Shown: positions 10,867 through 24,090, numbered from the stretch's first letter. The stretch is DNA of 34,105 bases from Tubiluchus corallicola (GCA_030141605.1 JAQGDQ010000771.1:64001-98105), one strand, 5' to 3'. Translations and numbers: made by a program. The notes: generated by a model from the letters alone, not told the origin.

Positions 10867-12927
10867 TTTCCTGACTATTTTTCAACATAACGTATTTTTA
10901 ACAACAGTGGGATAACATAGAATTATTCCAGAGAGTTAACAAAACTACGTTACACGATACGCAAACACAGCTTCACTATTAAACTACTACTTCACACACA
11001 AAGTAAATCAACTCTCATGTTTTAAATAATGCGTGGTAGCCTTCACTAACTCTTGTGTTTCTAGCGTGTCTAATTATCTGCTTCTCATTGCAAGTGTAAA
11101 CTTTCATCATTATCCTTTTCTGACGAGCAAAAAACAATTATACAGACAGTAATCTTATTTCTGCATTATTTTTAGATTACTTACACAGTTTAGCAATCGG
11201 CCGTGCTAAATCCGTTATTGGTTTCTATTTCCCTCTGGACTCCTATTTCTTAATTACGTACGCAGCAGCTTGGTAATTGTTCTAGAATTACCCGTACTTT
11301 TCAGATTAATGATAGTTATGAGAATCTGAGAGGTTCTGCATCAAACAACCTCGTGTAATCCCAATGGCTTCACCTCGGTAACGAATAAATATTATAGTCG
11401 TAAATTATAATTACAGTTCAAACGTAAAATATGAAGTAGTTAGCACTAATTGCAAGAAGGTAATCGTGGTTTCAAGTATGATATATGTACATATACATAT
11501 ATATATCATACGTTGTACGTTATAAATATATTCTTTTCTGCGCTTTCTATTCATAAAAAAGTTATTAAACGACTATATAGTTATTAGGCCTACACATAAG
11601 CCATTTGTGAGTTAAACGAATTCATCTTATTCGTTTCAAAATGCATGTTAATTTTTACCTGCTATTTCATTTGTGCCATTTTTACCTGTGTGTTTTACCT
11701 GTAATCATGAGCAGCAATTTCTCCCTCTTTTTAACTGATGTAGAGACAAACCTCCTTCACTCATAGTCAAATTTCATGCTTATTCGTTGACGGTGGCGGG
11801 GGGGGGGTCAATTAACGACAAAACTATTTTTATGGCAGAAACGCAGTTGTTACTCGTCTTTGGAAGACAGTTTAATCATATGCATGAATATGATGATGAC
11901 GTCGACGACGAGTGGTGACAATGACGATGAAGTGTCAGTGTGTGACATTTCCTCGTTTGTGAGTGCTTTATTAACTTTCAGACTCTTGAACTTTGAGCAA
12001 CGTTATGTATCGCGTCATACCTATATAACACCAATTATTTTCTTGTGTGCAAGGATGTAGCATTACTTAGCATCTCCTTTGGCCTTACTAATAATAGCTA
12101 TAACCTCTTTGGTTCAAATTTTAGTATACACTCGGTTAAGGTACATGTTTTTCTAAGTAATTACGTGCGGACTGCTGTAATATCTATGTGAACCCTTCTT
12201 ATCAATACCAGAGTATGTGTACACAGGCTTGCTGTTAGCCGATTCAATAATTCAAGGAAGTTTTGCCGTCGTCTATAGAGCTGACCGATTGCGTTGTTCA
12301 AATTCAGTGGTTTCCTTGCTTCTTGAGTGCATTGCCTTTTGATCAGGTTTCCCTATGCTAATATTGCGCTGGCTTCGCGGAAGTGCCGACGTTAACAACT
12401 CACCCGCCTAAACGGCGACTGCTAATGTTGTTCTGTTCTATTTTCCTCCCGAATTTAACTACCAACGCATTTAATTAACTGCCGGCACTGTAGTTGATTA
12501 ATTTTAAAGTCTTACAGATCTCCATGGTCGTTTCAGTTTAATGAATTAAGTTCCGACGGCGCGCGAGGCTTCTCTCTGAGCATTGAGAAACCCTCATCTA
12601 TGCGAAAAATTAGCATTTTGGTCACACTGTCCAGTTTCCATCGCATTTACACTGTAAGAATTTGAAGTGTTTTGTTTTGAACCGAGTATTCATATGTATT
12701 CATGCTTGATTGAAGTACTAGGAAGGTTATCCTTTTTCTATGGGTTTGCCCAAAATTGGAAACCTGTTCTTATGTTTTATATTTATACCACTTTAAATTA
12801 AATATTTTGTTCACCGTGTAACAGCTATTACATGACAAGTTTGCATTCTAAAAGTCAATGTAACTTCTAATTACGTAACTCTTTCGCTACGTTACCACAT
12901 AAATGAATAATTTAATAGTGGTTGCAA
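10867..12927. other. Spacer with an AT palindrome and a G run
   Basis: An imperfect AT palindrome spans about 11476-11510 (TATGATATATGTACATA against its complement), and a 10-base G run lies at 11798-11807. TTTTACCTG occurs three times between 11650 and 11702. No gene is supported. Confidence 0.5.
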
Positions 12928-13408
12928 TTGAAAGCAAAACAGGATGATTTTTCATATCCTACCCCATTTTGAAGTAGGGTAAAAATTATACGCTTTAACA
13001 CCTATATAATTTCAAAGCATTTTTAATAATTGAGGTTAAAAACTATCCAGCTATTGATGACGTGATGGCAAATGGACATGATTTTTATACGAAATGTTGA
13101 AGTGCAGTGCTGCTGTGTGATACACAAAAACTAAGTTTAAAGTGCATATTTTATGTTCACTGCTGTGCTCACTCATGACGTGTGCACTACGTCACAATTG
13201 AAAACCTCTGAATTGAGAGGTACAGCACCTTTTTTGTGCGACGTGTTTGCGAGATTCTATGCGCTGGTGCCCCGTCTGACTAGCGAATGGCGAAATGCGC
13301 GTAATAGCGAAGAACTAGCCGCTGTTACGTAAGTCATTATCGCAAGTTTATATTTTGGGCTAGATTGTTTCTAGCTATAGTTTAAGATTGGGTGTGGTTT
13401 TCCTTTAA
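12928..13408 (-). mobile_element. TTAA-flanked MITE, family 1, copy c (reversed)
   Basis: On the minus strand it begins TTAAAGGAAAACCACACCCA and contains AATCTTAAACT and CGCCATTCGCTA as in the other copies. It ends near 12928 with ...AAAATCATCCTGTTTTGCTT. The left flank reads TTGA, a one-base change from TTAA. It is 481 bp long, close to the 478 bp of copy a. Confidence 0.82.
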
Positions 13409-15735
13409 TAATATAGATATTACATTACTTTTGAATTAAAGGTTGAACAGTGGCGGTACTGGAGGGACACTCTAGTGTAAGTTATGAGTGACTACTGGTT
13501 CTCCTCGCTTCATTTCGTTTGTATGCAGCAGCAAAAACAAGATGTCGAAAGCGGAAACGGAAGCGGAAGTTTGAGTAATTATTGTGCGCTGTTGGCTTCA
13601 CTATAGTAGTTGCGACATCTCATCCCAGGCGCTGCGTCATTTCAATCGTTTTGTTTGCAGTGGCTTCAGCGGATAATGCACCGAATTCGGATGAAATCAG
13701 TCGATTGCTGATCGTCAATAAATTGTCTTCCTGTTCGTCTCCATTTGTCGATAACCGAATTAAGTGTTGAACACAAAATCTTTGTGAAGTTTTCTGCTGG
13801 AAAAGCTTTATTATTCCTGCTCCTTCTTCGCAGACATTGCTTGAATACCATATTACTACTAGTAACACTTTTGCGTTAATTCTTTTAATGGAAAAACGCC
13901 ATTATTTTGTGCCATATAATAAACATTGCATAGGATTTAGCAAAATTTTTGTTGTACTACAGTATGTATCCGCTGAAATTGGCATTAATGTCTTGTTTAC
14001 AGATGTACGGTCATATTAAATGAACCCTTCATTAGTCTGCTTTAAGAGCCGCCCGCCTGCAGTGAATTATGATTCACGATCGTGAAACTATCGTACAGGC
14101 ATAATGCCTAGAAGCATTTACAGTTTTGCAGAAATACGGTACCATGTTTGAAGCTTATAACTGGTGACTAACAGCAACTTTTCTAATGGCTATCGATGAA
14201 AATTTAGCTTAACATTTTCTTAGTTTCTTAACCACTGTGGCACGTTTTAGGTAACTATAAAAATTACAATACTAGCGCTGTACAGGATTCCTGCAAGGTG
14301 CAGTAGCCTTTGCTAAAATATTGATCAGGTGATTGCCGTAATTATGGACGTTTTGTTGTAATAATAAATCATGTAGGAGTATCGTGTGCGCGTGGAAAAC
14401 TGTAGGTAGGACCCGTAGCAGCTGTAATGTATGTTGTTCATGTTGACACAATCATTTCGCGGAACCATTAACTTTATACCGTAAATTACTAATTTAGACG
14501 AATTGCCAAGTGCTGGCAAAGGGTTTAACCTGGTGTAGTATAATTAAACATCGTCGGCTTTGGGTTGTAATTAGGTGAGTGTCGGCGCGAAAGCTATAAC
14601 TTTGTAAGCTGATGATCCAGACAAAAACTTCGCATGTAAGACGTTATTGTAAGGTCTGCGTGATATCTCTTTACTGGATGACCAAGTTACTGTTTGGTAA
14701 AGCTGTGCACTGGTATTAAAGTCATCATTCTGAGGTCTTGCACAAAGGTACTATATGTCCCCTTACTGTATGACCATTACATGATGCATTGTTAGTTTGT
14801 TGAGTATAATTCTATGTAATTCCAGACAAATACACTATAACATTGGGTAACCAGAAAAAAAACTATAGTCCAAAAAGACGTTACCAAATTGACACATCGA
14901 GAACATCAAATAATGCAATGTGCTATATAGTTGAGTAAACCTATTCTATGTCTGTGTATGACAATCATACAATACTACAGATAACAAGTCTGCAAATAAT
15001 CTCTAATCATGTATTGGTAGGAATTTTATGAATGATTGCTTGACGAAAGACAGTTTCCTAGACTAAAAATAACGTTACCCAATCCGTAAATAAGTTCAAT
15101 ACATCGTAAAAAAATTTAAACACGTGTTCGTTTTCAAATACATCAACAACTTTAGAAAAATTTACGCTCATGAACTCATTTCTAAGATTTTCGATTTTTT
15201 TGGGCAAGTGATAAAACATACTATTGGACAGCACCACGTTCACCCAGTCTATTTTCCATCGGTTAGCGACTCCATCTACCTGTCTGAATTTTTAATTTAT
15301 GAGACTGGAGTCTCATTCTAGTGAATGCAAGTATTGTGCAAGGAGTGAACAATGTGATTATGATATGTATGTATGTTAGGTGATAATAACCATTTCTAAG
15401 TTATAACGTTCAGTCATTCCTAACTTTGCAATTGACCGTGCTGTACTGGGCTTGAAAGCACGAGATTAATTGTTGTTTTGACAGGCTACCTTGCCGCGCA
15501 GTGAACGACCGTGAACACAAGTTTAACTGTTTCTTGTGCGCGTGAAATGAGTGCGTGTTTGAGCATTTATTTTAGCGATTTTCTTGTCAAATACTAGCAA
15601 AAATGCCAAGGTGGTAATTTGTCAAATTTCCATCGTACAAAAGATGAATCAGATTGTGATGTTAAAATAGAAAGTCAATGACTGTATGCTAGTAGCCATG
15701 TAATACATTAAAAATACATTTGAAGTTGAACTCAT
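13409..15735. other. Sequence without a supported gene
   Basis: A good acceptor-like tract ending TTTTGTTTGCAG occurs near 13660, but the frame after it is in the wrong phase to follow exon 1 and stops after 16 codons in phase 0. Overlapping frames exist on both strands at 13582-13868 with no recognisable domain. The rest shows nothing. Confidence 0.45.
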
Positions 15736-16635
15736 AAACTGAAGTAGGATTAGTACAGTGGTTTAGACCTACAGCTTGTGCGTTAGGTTGTACATTCAGA
15801 GAATCAGCATAAACTGAAGTACGATTAGTACAGTGGTTTAGACCTACAGCTTGGACGTTAGGTTGTACATTCAGAGAATCAGCTTAAACTGAAGTAGGAT
15901 TAGTACAGTGGTTTAGACCTACAGCTTGTGCGTTAGGTTGTACATTCAGAGAATCAGCATAAACTGAAGTACGATTAGTACAGTGGTTTAGACCTACAGC
16001 TAGTACGTTAGGTTGTACATTCAGAAAATCAGCATAAACTGAAGTACGATTAGTACAGTGGTTTAGACCTACAGCTTGGACGTTAGGTTGTACATTCAGA
16101 GAATCAGCATAAACTGAAGTACGATTAGTACAGTGGTTTAGACCTACAGCTTGTACGTTAGGTTGTACATTCAGAGAATCAGCATAAACTGAAGTACGAT
16201 TAGTACAGTGGTTTAGACCTACAGCTTGTACGTTAGGTTGTACATTCAGAGAATCAGCATAAACTGAAGTACGATTAGTACAGTGGTTTAGACCTACAGC
16301 TTGTACGTTAGGTTGTACATTCAGAGAATCAGCATAAACTGAAGTACGATTAGTACAGTGGTTTAGACCTACAGCTTGTACGTTAGGTTGTACATTCAGA
16401 GAATCAGCATAAACTGAAGTACGATTAGTACAGTGGTTTAGACCTGCAGCTTGCACGTTAGGTTGTACATTCAGAGAATCAGCTTAAACTGAAGTACGAT
16501 TAGTACAGTGGTTTAGACCTGCAGCTTGTGCGTTAGGTTGTTCATTCAGAGAATCAGCATAAACTGAAGTACGATTAGTACAGTGGTTTAGACCTACAGC
16601 TTGGACGTTAGGTTGTACATTCAGAGGATCAGCAT
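15736..16635 (+). repeat. 75-bp minisatellite, exactly 12 units
   Basis: Units begin AAACTGAAGTA at 15736, 15811, 15886, 15961, 16036, 16111, 16186, 16261, 16336, 16411, 16486 and 16561, with no length variation. Units 6-9 are essentially identical and the outer units carry most of the variants, as expected from homogenisation by unequal exchange. Because 75 is divisible by three, a 190-codon frame with a 25-residue period runs on the minus strand (15884-16456). It is closed by TAA where a unit has GCTTAAACT in place of GCATAAACT. Confidence 0.98.
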
Positions 16636-17507
<872 letters not shown>

Positions 17508-19604
17508 TAAATGGACGGGCGGACGCAGAGAGAGACAAAGATGCAAGCGTTATGGCGCTGCTATGTTGACTATAATTTGCAAATTGCTTTCATTAAAAGG
17601 TCAAATTTTAATCCGTTGCGAAAAATTCAAATTTTTATAATTAATAATCTCTTCTTGCATGACAACTCCAGTCATAACCATTTAAGCTATACACAACACG
17701 CAGAATCGTAGTCAAGCTGTAAATCTTGTGTAAAATTGCGATAAAATTTAAGAAGTTTTTTACGAAATCAGCTGCAGTATAAATCCGTGTGTACCGCTAA
17801 AGATAAAGATTAATCCCCGGGTGTGTCTAGGTAAAGTATGAAAGAGTCACGGCAAAAAGATTTGCTTCACACTTTTCCGAAAACGCATAGGCGCTATAGG
17901 AAGTGTCTAGGAATTTTATAAAACCTTTGAATTTTACACATTGCTTTTAATTAGTTACAATAATTTTTTTAAATCTATTTGGTTTTTTTGACTTGATGAT
18001 CCATGGTGATCCAAGTGATACAGCCATGCAGCTTTTTTAGAGTGAAACAACAGTTTGACAAGCATTCTTTTTGTCATCGTCTTCTTTGACTGATTAGCAC
18101 CTGTGTATTAATTAAGACAAATTAGAAGAGACAACGAAAAAATGTGACGGTAAAAAAGTGAATAAGTATAAAAAAACACCCGAAAATAAGGCAGGGGGAA
18201 CGTAAAAACGTAAAAGGAAAAAACAGTGCAGGTTATAAAGACAACATAGAAAATCAGATGTACCATGGGTACAGGTATCAGGGTAAAAGTGCAAAAGTAA
18301 AAAAAACTGGAGTAAGCAAAGAAGACATAATATGTAAAAAATATGTGAATATGTGAATGTTTTTCACTAGATCTATTAGTTAAATAAGTGGTAAATTTTT
18401 ACAAACCTACAACCTTCACTTGTTGTAAAAATTACTACTGCTGATGACACCAGCAGCTCTGTTGAAACTTTGGCATGACCTTTGAACTGTGTAAATCAAA
18501 AGTTTTAATAGAGTTGGGATGTTTTAACTATAAATGTTTTACAGTGCCTGTAATTAAAAAAATGATTTATTAGTGATTCAACGAGAGTTTGACGTAGAAT
18601 GCTCGTGCTCAGCTATGCAGCCTAGAACTTAATTTACCCGCTCCATACAAACTTAAGTTAGTAGGAATTTACAGCGAATTACAACGAAAACACATTGGAA
18701 ACCTGTCGTCACTGATGTTCCTGAATTAAGAGGCGGTCAAAAGAGAAGGCAGGCGGAAAAACTTACTAGAAGACTACTATGCATAGAGGCTTAGACAGGT
18801 ATTCCTTCCCAGGGACTACTTCCTGTCTGTTCTTTCTTTGGCGGAGAGTTTGGTATGTCCTAGTTCTCTCCAGAACAACATGGCGGGTTTAATTTTGTCT
18901 GGCTGTTAGCCGTATTCAATCTTACTGGGTAATTAACTGGGATTACCCGTTTTTACTGGGGTTATTTGTCTTTGTCTTTCTTTTTTGTTCTTTTGTGCTT
19001 TTTGTCTTTTTACCTAGTTAGGTTTTTTAACATGTGTCGTACCGCTTGGTTTCTTACTTATATCTTTTTTATCTTTCTTACGTTTGCTTTTATTTCCATT
19101 ATTATCTTGTTCACCTTTATCTTTGCATCATTATCTTTTCCCTGTCTTTCTTTTTTCGCATCCCCGACTTCCCGTACAGTATTATTTGTTAATTTGACGA
19201 AACATGCATTTAGTAAATTTGCAGAATCACCAGTTGTTGCTACTGGGACACTTTACCATATTTACCTATGCAGGCTGTACGGCCAAGTATAGCCCCGTTG
19301 AAGTTGGCAGACATTACAGTAGCCCGTGGTAAAAATTTATAACCTCTTCCGGTGTTTTGCTAAAACGTAATGCATAGGCACGGCCAGGTGTGTGTTCTGA
19401 TCTAGGTGTGGGCCATGCGTCGTAAATTCTGACTACTGTACATACCTTTGTGTGTCTTATAGAGGCGCAAAGGTGTCACGTGGAGTCTTGGTGATTTCGT
19501 GGTACTGTGTTATCTTGCACCACCTGACGGATCTTTCGTAACAGAAACTCATAACGATTTTTTACGTGGTGAAAATTTAAGTTTTCAACGATAGCCTGAT
19601 TTCC
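17508..19604. other. Spacer with strong strand asymmetry
   Basis: 18115-18345 is A-rich on the plus strand. 18955-19190 is T- and C-rich, with repeated CTTT/TTTC motifs. Both look like decayed LINE 3' UTR material, but no tail or coding motif confirms it. No gene is supported. Confidence 0.4.
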
Positions 19605-20069
19605 TTAACCCTTTCATACCCGTTGTATCCCGTGGGATACGAGAATATTTTCTGCCTTTAAAATTAATAAAATTTTAAAACTGACAGTTATTTTATCTGT
19701 TAATAGTTATTTTGATAAGCCAATAACAATAGACTAAAAGTGGTGATAAAATGGCAAACTAGAAAATCTACATAGCATAAAAAACTGCGCAAGGTACAGT
19801 ACTTTAGAGACGACTTTGTACAGATCAGCATAGCGTGCATACTAAATGTCTTAAATACTTTAAACAATTATCAGCAGTTGCAAAATGAAGCACATTTTAT
19901 GCTTCCATTGAATCCCAATGTATCCCGTGGAATACAGACTATATTTAGCACGCTGGCACAGGTAGAAAAAAATAATTATTATGTGTAAACAAGATAGACA
20001 TACTGAACAAAAGTACCAAGCCAAAAAAATTTCCTTATTAAAAAAATAATTTGGGACTGAAAGGGTTAA
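19605..20069 (+). mobile_element. piggyBac-type MITE, complete copy
   Basis: It starts TTAACCCTTTCATACCC and ends GGGACTGAAAGGGTTAA, so the ends are inverted repeats sharing TTAACCCTTTCA. TTAA followed by CCC-rich termini is the hallmark of piggyBac elements, which insert at and duplicate TTAA. The 465-bp interior has no coding capacity. The motif TATCCCGTGG occurs twice, and at 19626 it forms an inverted repeat, GTATCCC-GT-GGGATAC. A second copy lies at 26838-27251. Confidence 0.9.
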
Positions 20070-20700
20070 CGAAATCGTTCCCTTGTATCGTTTAATAATC
20101 GCTAGTAATAACTAATGTATTGCGGAAGTCTATTACAATTTATTTAAGATATAAAAGAAAATGGCAGGCACAGAAGATATTATAGTAACCCAGATACAAT
20201 AGTAGGATTGCTCCAACGGTCAAGGCCTACAGTAGGAGGGAACTTAATCCTCCAAAAAGCAAACAGCCTGCTGGTTTATCAGTATCTAATAACTCATTTT
20301 TGCTAACTTAGTTCTGATTTGATGACTTAGCTTTGGTTCTGCAAACTTATACAGCTGTGTAGTGGCATTTTCATCTTGGTATTCAACCTACGAACCAATT
20401 CTGGGCGGGCGATTCAAACGTGATTAACCGCTCATATGGGGACCACCTATATTGAATTATATTATAGCAACTAATACAGGTGATCTCCGACAGCAAGTGT
20501 TTTTCAAAAATAGGAAGCCGCCACCTTTTTTGTTTAATTGTCCTGATTAGGTTTGTAGTTGCTCTAGATAAGGTTGGAATGATCCTAAAGGAGTTCGAGG
20601 AAAGGACAAGCCCTCTACTTGGTCCTCTACGGCGTTTAGAAGGCCAAATTTAGAACTACGTCCAGCGGTGCAAATTTGTAACATTGGCGTTTTTTCTCTG
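20070..20700. other. Spacer without recognisable features
   Basis: No gene, element end or array is seen here. Confidence 0.5.
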
Positions 20701-20914
20701 CTTGTATGCGTGAGCATGGGCGTGTATGCGTGAGCGTGGGCGTGTATGCGTGAGCGTGGGTGTGTATGCGTGAGCATGGGTGTGTATGCGTGAGCATGGG
20801 CGTGTATGCGTGAGCGTGGGCGTGTATGCGTGAGCGTGGGTGTGTATGCGTGAGCATGGGTGTGCATGCGTGAGCATGGGCGTGTATGCGTGGGCGTGTA
20901 TGCGTGAGCGTGTT
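20701..20914 (+). repeat. 20-bp minisatellite, left block
   Basis: About ten and a half units of CGTGTATGCGTGAGCRTGGG in exact 20-bp register, with a shortened unit near 20890. The minus-strand His/Thr/Pro-rich frames are repeat artefacts. The same array resumes at 21451. Confidence 0.97.
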
Positions 20915-21450
20915 TGTGTACTTTTTTTCTTTTTTCTCCTCATCTCCTAAGTAATTGTTGCTCTTTCTCATACTTACCTTTTCTCTGAAATTTCTCTATA
21001 TTACACTTTTTTGGTACTTATTTTATCTCTCCATACTCTCAGTTTTTTTTTAACTTTACTCACTAACCTTGGTCAAATTCCCCTGTTCATAAGACCCCAT
21101 TTGAAAATACTATATATAATAATCCTAATTACTGATTAATTGTATTGTTTTGTTTAGATTTAGGTATCTAACTTTATTATTTTTTGTTTTCACTTCTTTT
21201 TTGATAATTTGTATCATTTATACTGTTTCTATTATTTTTTTTTCATATTTGTTTTTGTTTTTGTTATCTGCAGCCTCACCATTTATTTTTAATATGCTAA
21301 TCTATTTACAAGACAGGGCAGGAGACTAGATGGCCCTATGGTCCTTCCCGGCCCTGCTCCACGATAATAATTACGTAATATTTAAAAAACTTTTTATGTC
21401 AAACTAATTGGAGAAAATAAATGTTCCATGTCTATGTCTATATGTCTATG
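20915..21450 (+). mobile_element. Non-LTR retroelement 3' end inserted into the 20-bp array
   Basis: A pyrimidine-rich 3' UTR-like segment leads to a predicted stem CAGGGC...GCCCTG (21317-21355) enclosing ACTAGATGGCCCTATGGTC. It continues to AAAATAAATG and ends in a (TGTCTA)n-like tail (21427-21450). The element is flanked on both sides by the same minisatellite. TGCGTGAGCRTG occurs at both junctions, consistent with a target-site duplication, though the repeat makes this ambiguous. There is no ORF; it is a 5'-truncated copy. A relative lies reversed at 24091-24600. Confidence 0.65.
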
Positions 21451-21509
21451 TGTGCGTGAGCATGGGCGTGTATGCGTGAGCGTGGCCGTGTATGCGTGAG
21501 CGTGGGCAG
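21451..21509 (+). repeat. 20-bp minisatellite, right block (3 units)
   Basis: Three units of TGYGCGTGAGCRTGGSCG continue the array at 20701-20914, confirming that the intervening 0.5 kb is an insertion. Confidence 0.92.
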
Positions 21510-22823
21510 TTACCGCCGCATCGCCTTGGCGATCGCATCAAGTTATGCTTGGCGTGAATAAATATTTATATTTTACACAAATGATATGGCACACATCCGG
21601 TAACATAAATATTTTAGATATCTGAATGGAGTGGTTTGCGAGAGTACTACCGTATAAACAGTATAATAAACTATGAACATGGTTTTTCATAGCTATAAAA
21701 CTGCAAAACTTACGCACTTAATCCCTCGGTGATAACGACAAGAATTGGTACAATTAATAAAAAAATACCGCAACAAAGAAAAGACATGATTGTTTCAATT
21801 TCACCTCTGTGGATATTTACTTTCAGGCGAAAGAGTTAAAAATGTACAAACGATCGCTAAGTACAATTTCTTTAGAATTTTTTAATGTTAACAAATGAAA
21901 TGATACATTCTGCAATCGCTACAGAAAGTACCAGACGGAACACAACACAATTACAGAGAAAACACAGAGTGTACGGTGAATGAAAATCACTGATAAAAAT
22001 AATGATAAGTATTTACACAAAAATCAATACACTGTTTACAGTATAATAAGTAAACATGTAAAGTAGGTACAAAAGTGTGTAATATTTTTATATACACTGG
22101 CTAATATTGGCAAACATTGCTAAACAAAAGAGCAAGAAAAGCAATAGAGGATTTTAAATATCATATTTTTCTTCATGCGTTTCCTATAAGTGAAAAAAAA
22201 AATCACATTTGACGTCAAAACCAAAATGATTTTAATTACTGCACTGCAGCATCAGCATGAGCTACAAAACTTTTCTGTACACAGTCTGTCTTGCACAGTG
22301 TGATAAGTAACACCAAAACATTTGACAAAAATACTTAATAGGTAAATTTCACTTATACAATTTTGAGACGAAAACAAATGCCAAAAGTTGCATCATTATC
22401 AACAAATTCGAATATAAGAATTAACAAGGCTGCAAAACAGCAACGTTCAGTGCAGTCTTGTGACTGAGTATTGCATCTATGTGGTCGTGGTGCAGTCCTA
22501 TTGAAACTGAAGTATAATAGTAGCAGTGCTTAACAGTTATTGTGTGTAAACAAATACACCTATAACGGCGCAATCCTTACGGCAGCTGTACATAAAGTTG
22601 ATGCTAAATGAATCTTAATGATGTCAACTCCACGAAAAATAAATGCTTTATATTTCCAATCAACTGTATCATTTAATCTTTTATGCTTAACAAGATTTTG
22701 CTCTTAAATGAGAAAGCATGACTAGACGACATTTTAGGCTTACGTTTTTATTTACATAGTTTTTTTCATACGTGTTTAGGCATAGAGTTTGCTGTGAAAG
22801 CCACAAAGGTCTGTGATGCTCAG
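21510..22823. other. AT-rich sequence without recognisable features
   Basis: There is no ORF of note, no array and no element ends in this stretch. Confidence 0.55.
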
Positions 22824-23114
22824 CAAGGCCTATTTCAACCTAACCTAGGCCAGGGAAGTGGGGCGTGTGAGGCCCCCTCGGGTTCTGAATTTTTGAAGTG
22901 CTAGAATGCCGGAGAAGCATTTTCGAAGAGAAAATATGGAGTTATACAGTTGTTAAAGGAAAGAACAATTGAAAGAAAAACTGCTTTATTCTCACGACCA
23001 GTCCTTAATACTTGTCAATACTGGCAAACAAAAAGTGTTACATTAGTGCGAGGCCCCCCTGGAGGGTGAGGCCCCAGGGAAGTATCCCCACTTCCCCCTA
23101 TGAAATAGGCCCTG
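22824..23114 (+). mobile_element. hAT-type MITE, copy 1, with 8-bp target duplication
   Basis: The ends CAAGGCCTATTTCA and TGAAATAGGCCCTG are 14-bp inverted repeats with one mismatch. They are flanked by perfect 8-bp duplications ATGCTCAG (22816-22823 and 23115-23122). Eight-base duplications and CAGGG-type ends are typical of the hAT superfamily. The 291-bp interior has subterminal GC-rich inverted segments (GGGAAGTGGGG against CCCCACTTCCC) and no transposase. It aligns with 29625-30117. Confidence 0.93.
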
Positions 23115-23261
23115 ATGCTCAGCATCCTACAAAACAAACAACACTAATAACATTAACACAGCCTACACTGTTTAGCGAAAAACACAAATATCGCAATAAG
23201 TTTATAACACTGAGGTTGTAGCACAGGAATATTGTACCTACAGGAAGCCCCTGGATTATGT

Positions 23262-23572
23262 ATATTAATAATAACAACAATCATAATATTATTAATAGTA
23301 ATAATAATAACGTTTATTTAAAATCGACTTTAAGCTCAACAGACAACACAACCCACGAGGCTTTCATCTCCGACTGTAAATAACAAACCACACCTCTAAA
23401 TTTACAGAGATTATTATTACCCCACTTTTACCCTAATTACTAGGCGCCAGGCAGGGCAACAGCAGGTACCATTTTTAAAAGTCTTTGGTGTCACCTGGCC
23501 GCTGGACGAACTCACGATCTCTCAGACGGAAAGCGTTATCCATTTCGGTATAACGTCTAGCCAAAAAGGTAA
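23262..23572 (-). mobile_element. tRNA-derived SINE with (ATT)n tail
   Basis: On the minus strand it has an A-box-like AATGGATAACGC (23544-23533), then a B-box-like GTGAGTTCGTCC (23515-23504) about 18 nt further on, as in a tRNA gene or RNA polymerase III promoter. A body containing TTAAAAATGGTACCTGCTG follows, and it ends AAATAAACGTTATTATTATT. The body motif TTAAAAATGGTA...GGGTAATAATAAT is shared with the SINE at 31361, suggesting a common 3' domain. Confidence 0.7.
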
Positions 23573-23874
23573 TGGCATAGTGGCTACTGCATGAAACTTG
23601 CAGGTGCATGAAAAATTCATCAATTATAGTTGTCGCTTTTATATGGTTGGCCTGATTAACAGTGTTTGTGGTGGGTTAAGCAAAAATAAACCACTTTAAA
23701 CAAACAACAAACCTTGGTGGTGTGTTTATGTTTTTTGTTGTTGTTGAGTTATCCAGTCCCCAATTTAGAGCTTATGTTCTATTTGTACAAATAATAACAA
23801 AGCATTCTCCACTTAAGTTGAAATCTATACTGCGAGTTTTTATTCTTAGTCTAATTTAATACTTTTCTTTTCAG

Positions 23875-23937
23875 GGTGGTCGAAAAAATTCATTTCAGGA
23901 CCAAGAGTTTTATATAGATGAAGATATTGAAGAATCG
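23875..23937 (+). CDS. Internal exon (63 nt) of the putative secreted protein
   Basis: The segment is preceded by a pyrimidine tract and AG (TACTTTTCTTTTCAG) and followed by GTAAGAAAG, both close to consensus. Of three frames only phase 0 is open; the others hit TAG or TGA. The 21 codons run from GGRKNSF to FYIDEDIEES, a polar segment that turns strongly acidic. Phase 0 matches the end of exon 1 at 2753, so the mature N-terminus would be this segment just after the signal peptide. The protein family is not recognised. An inner AG after CATTTCAG (ending 23897) could be an alternative acceptor, but it would break the frame unless a later exon compensates. The next exon is not securely found. 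Confidence 0.55.
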
Positions 23938-23982
23938 GTAAGAAAGCTTTCTGTTTATTTCACACAGACTTTGTGCTCTCCG

Positions 23983-24003
23983 ATCACGTGACGATCACGT
24001 GAG
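23983..24003. promoter_or_regulatory. Pair of CACGTG E-boxes 11 bp apart
   Basis: GATCACGTGAC is followed directly by GATCACGTGAG. The two TCACGTGA palindromes have centres 11 bp apart, one helical turn, and lie 46 nt after the exon donor. This is the site type for bHLH-zip factors (USF, MITF/TFE, MYC/MAX families). The role as an intronic enhancer element is inference. Confidence 0.3.
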
Positions 24004-24090
24004 TGAGAGGATGTTAGCTAATGCATGTTGTGTGTCTGGATTCTGTCTGATCTTTACCAGTTAGTCCAAGAGTAATGAGTCATTTAGAGT

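Noticed and set aside
10493-10890. Low-complexity Ser/Gly, Val and Leu/Pro frames up to 131 codons
   Set aside because: They cover the GTA/TTA microsatellite and are open in overlapping frames on both strands.
13582-13868. Overlapping frames on both strands with a good acceptor at about 13660
   Set aside because: The phase is incompatible with exon 1, it stops quickly in phase 0, and no domain is recognised on either strand.
15884-16456. 190-codon minus-strand frame with 25-residue repeats and N-R-T sequons
   Set aside because: The frame is open only because the 75-bp unit is divisible by three. Most unit variants change residues, and some units contain a TAA in the same frame.
20547-20971. 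His/Thr/Pro-rich minus-strand frames near 100 codons
   Set aside because: They translate the 20-bp minisatellite; the frames shift with the array period.
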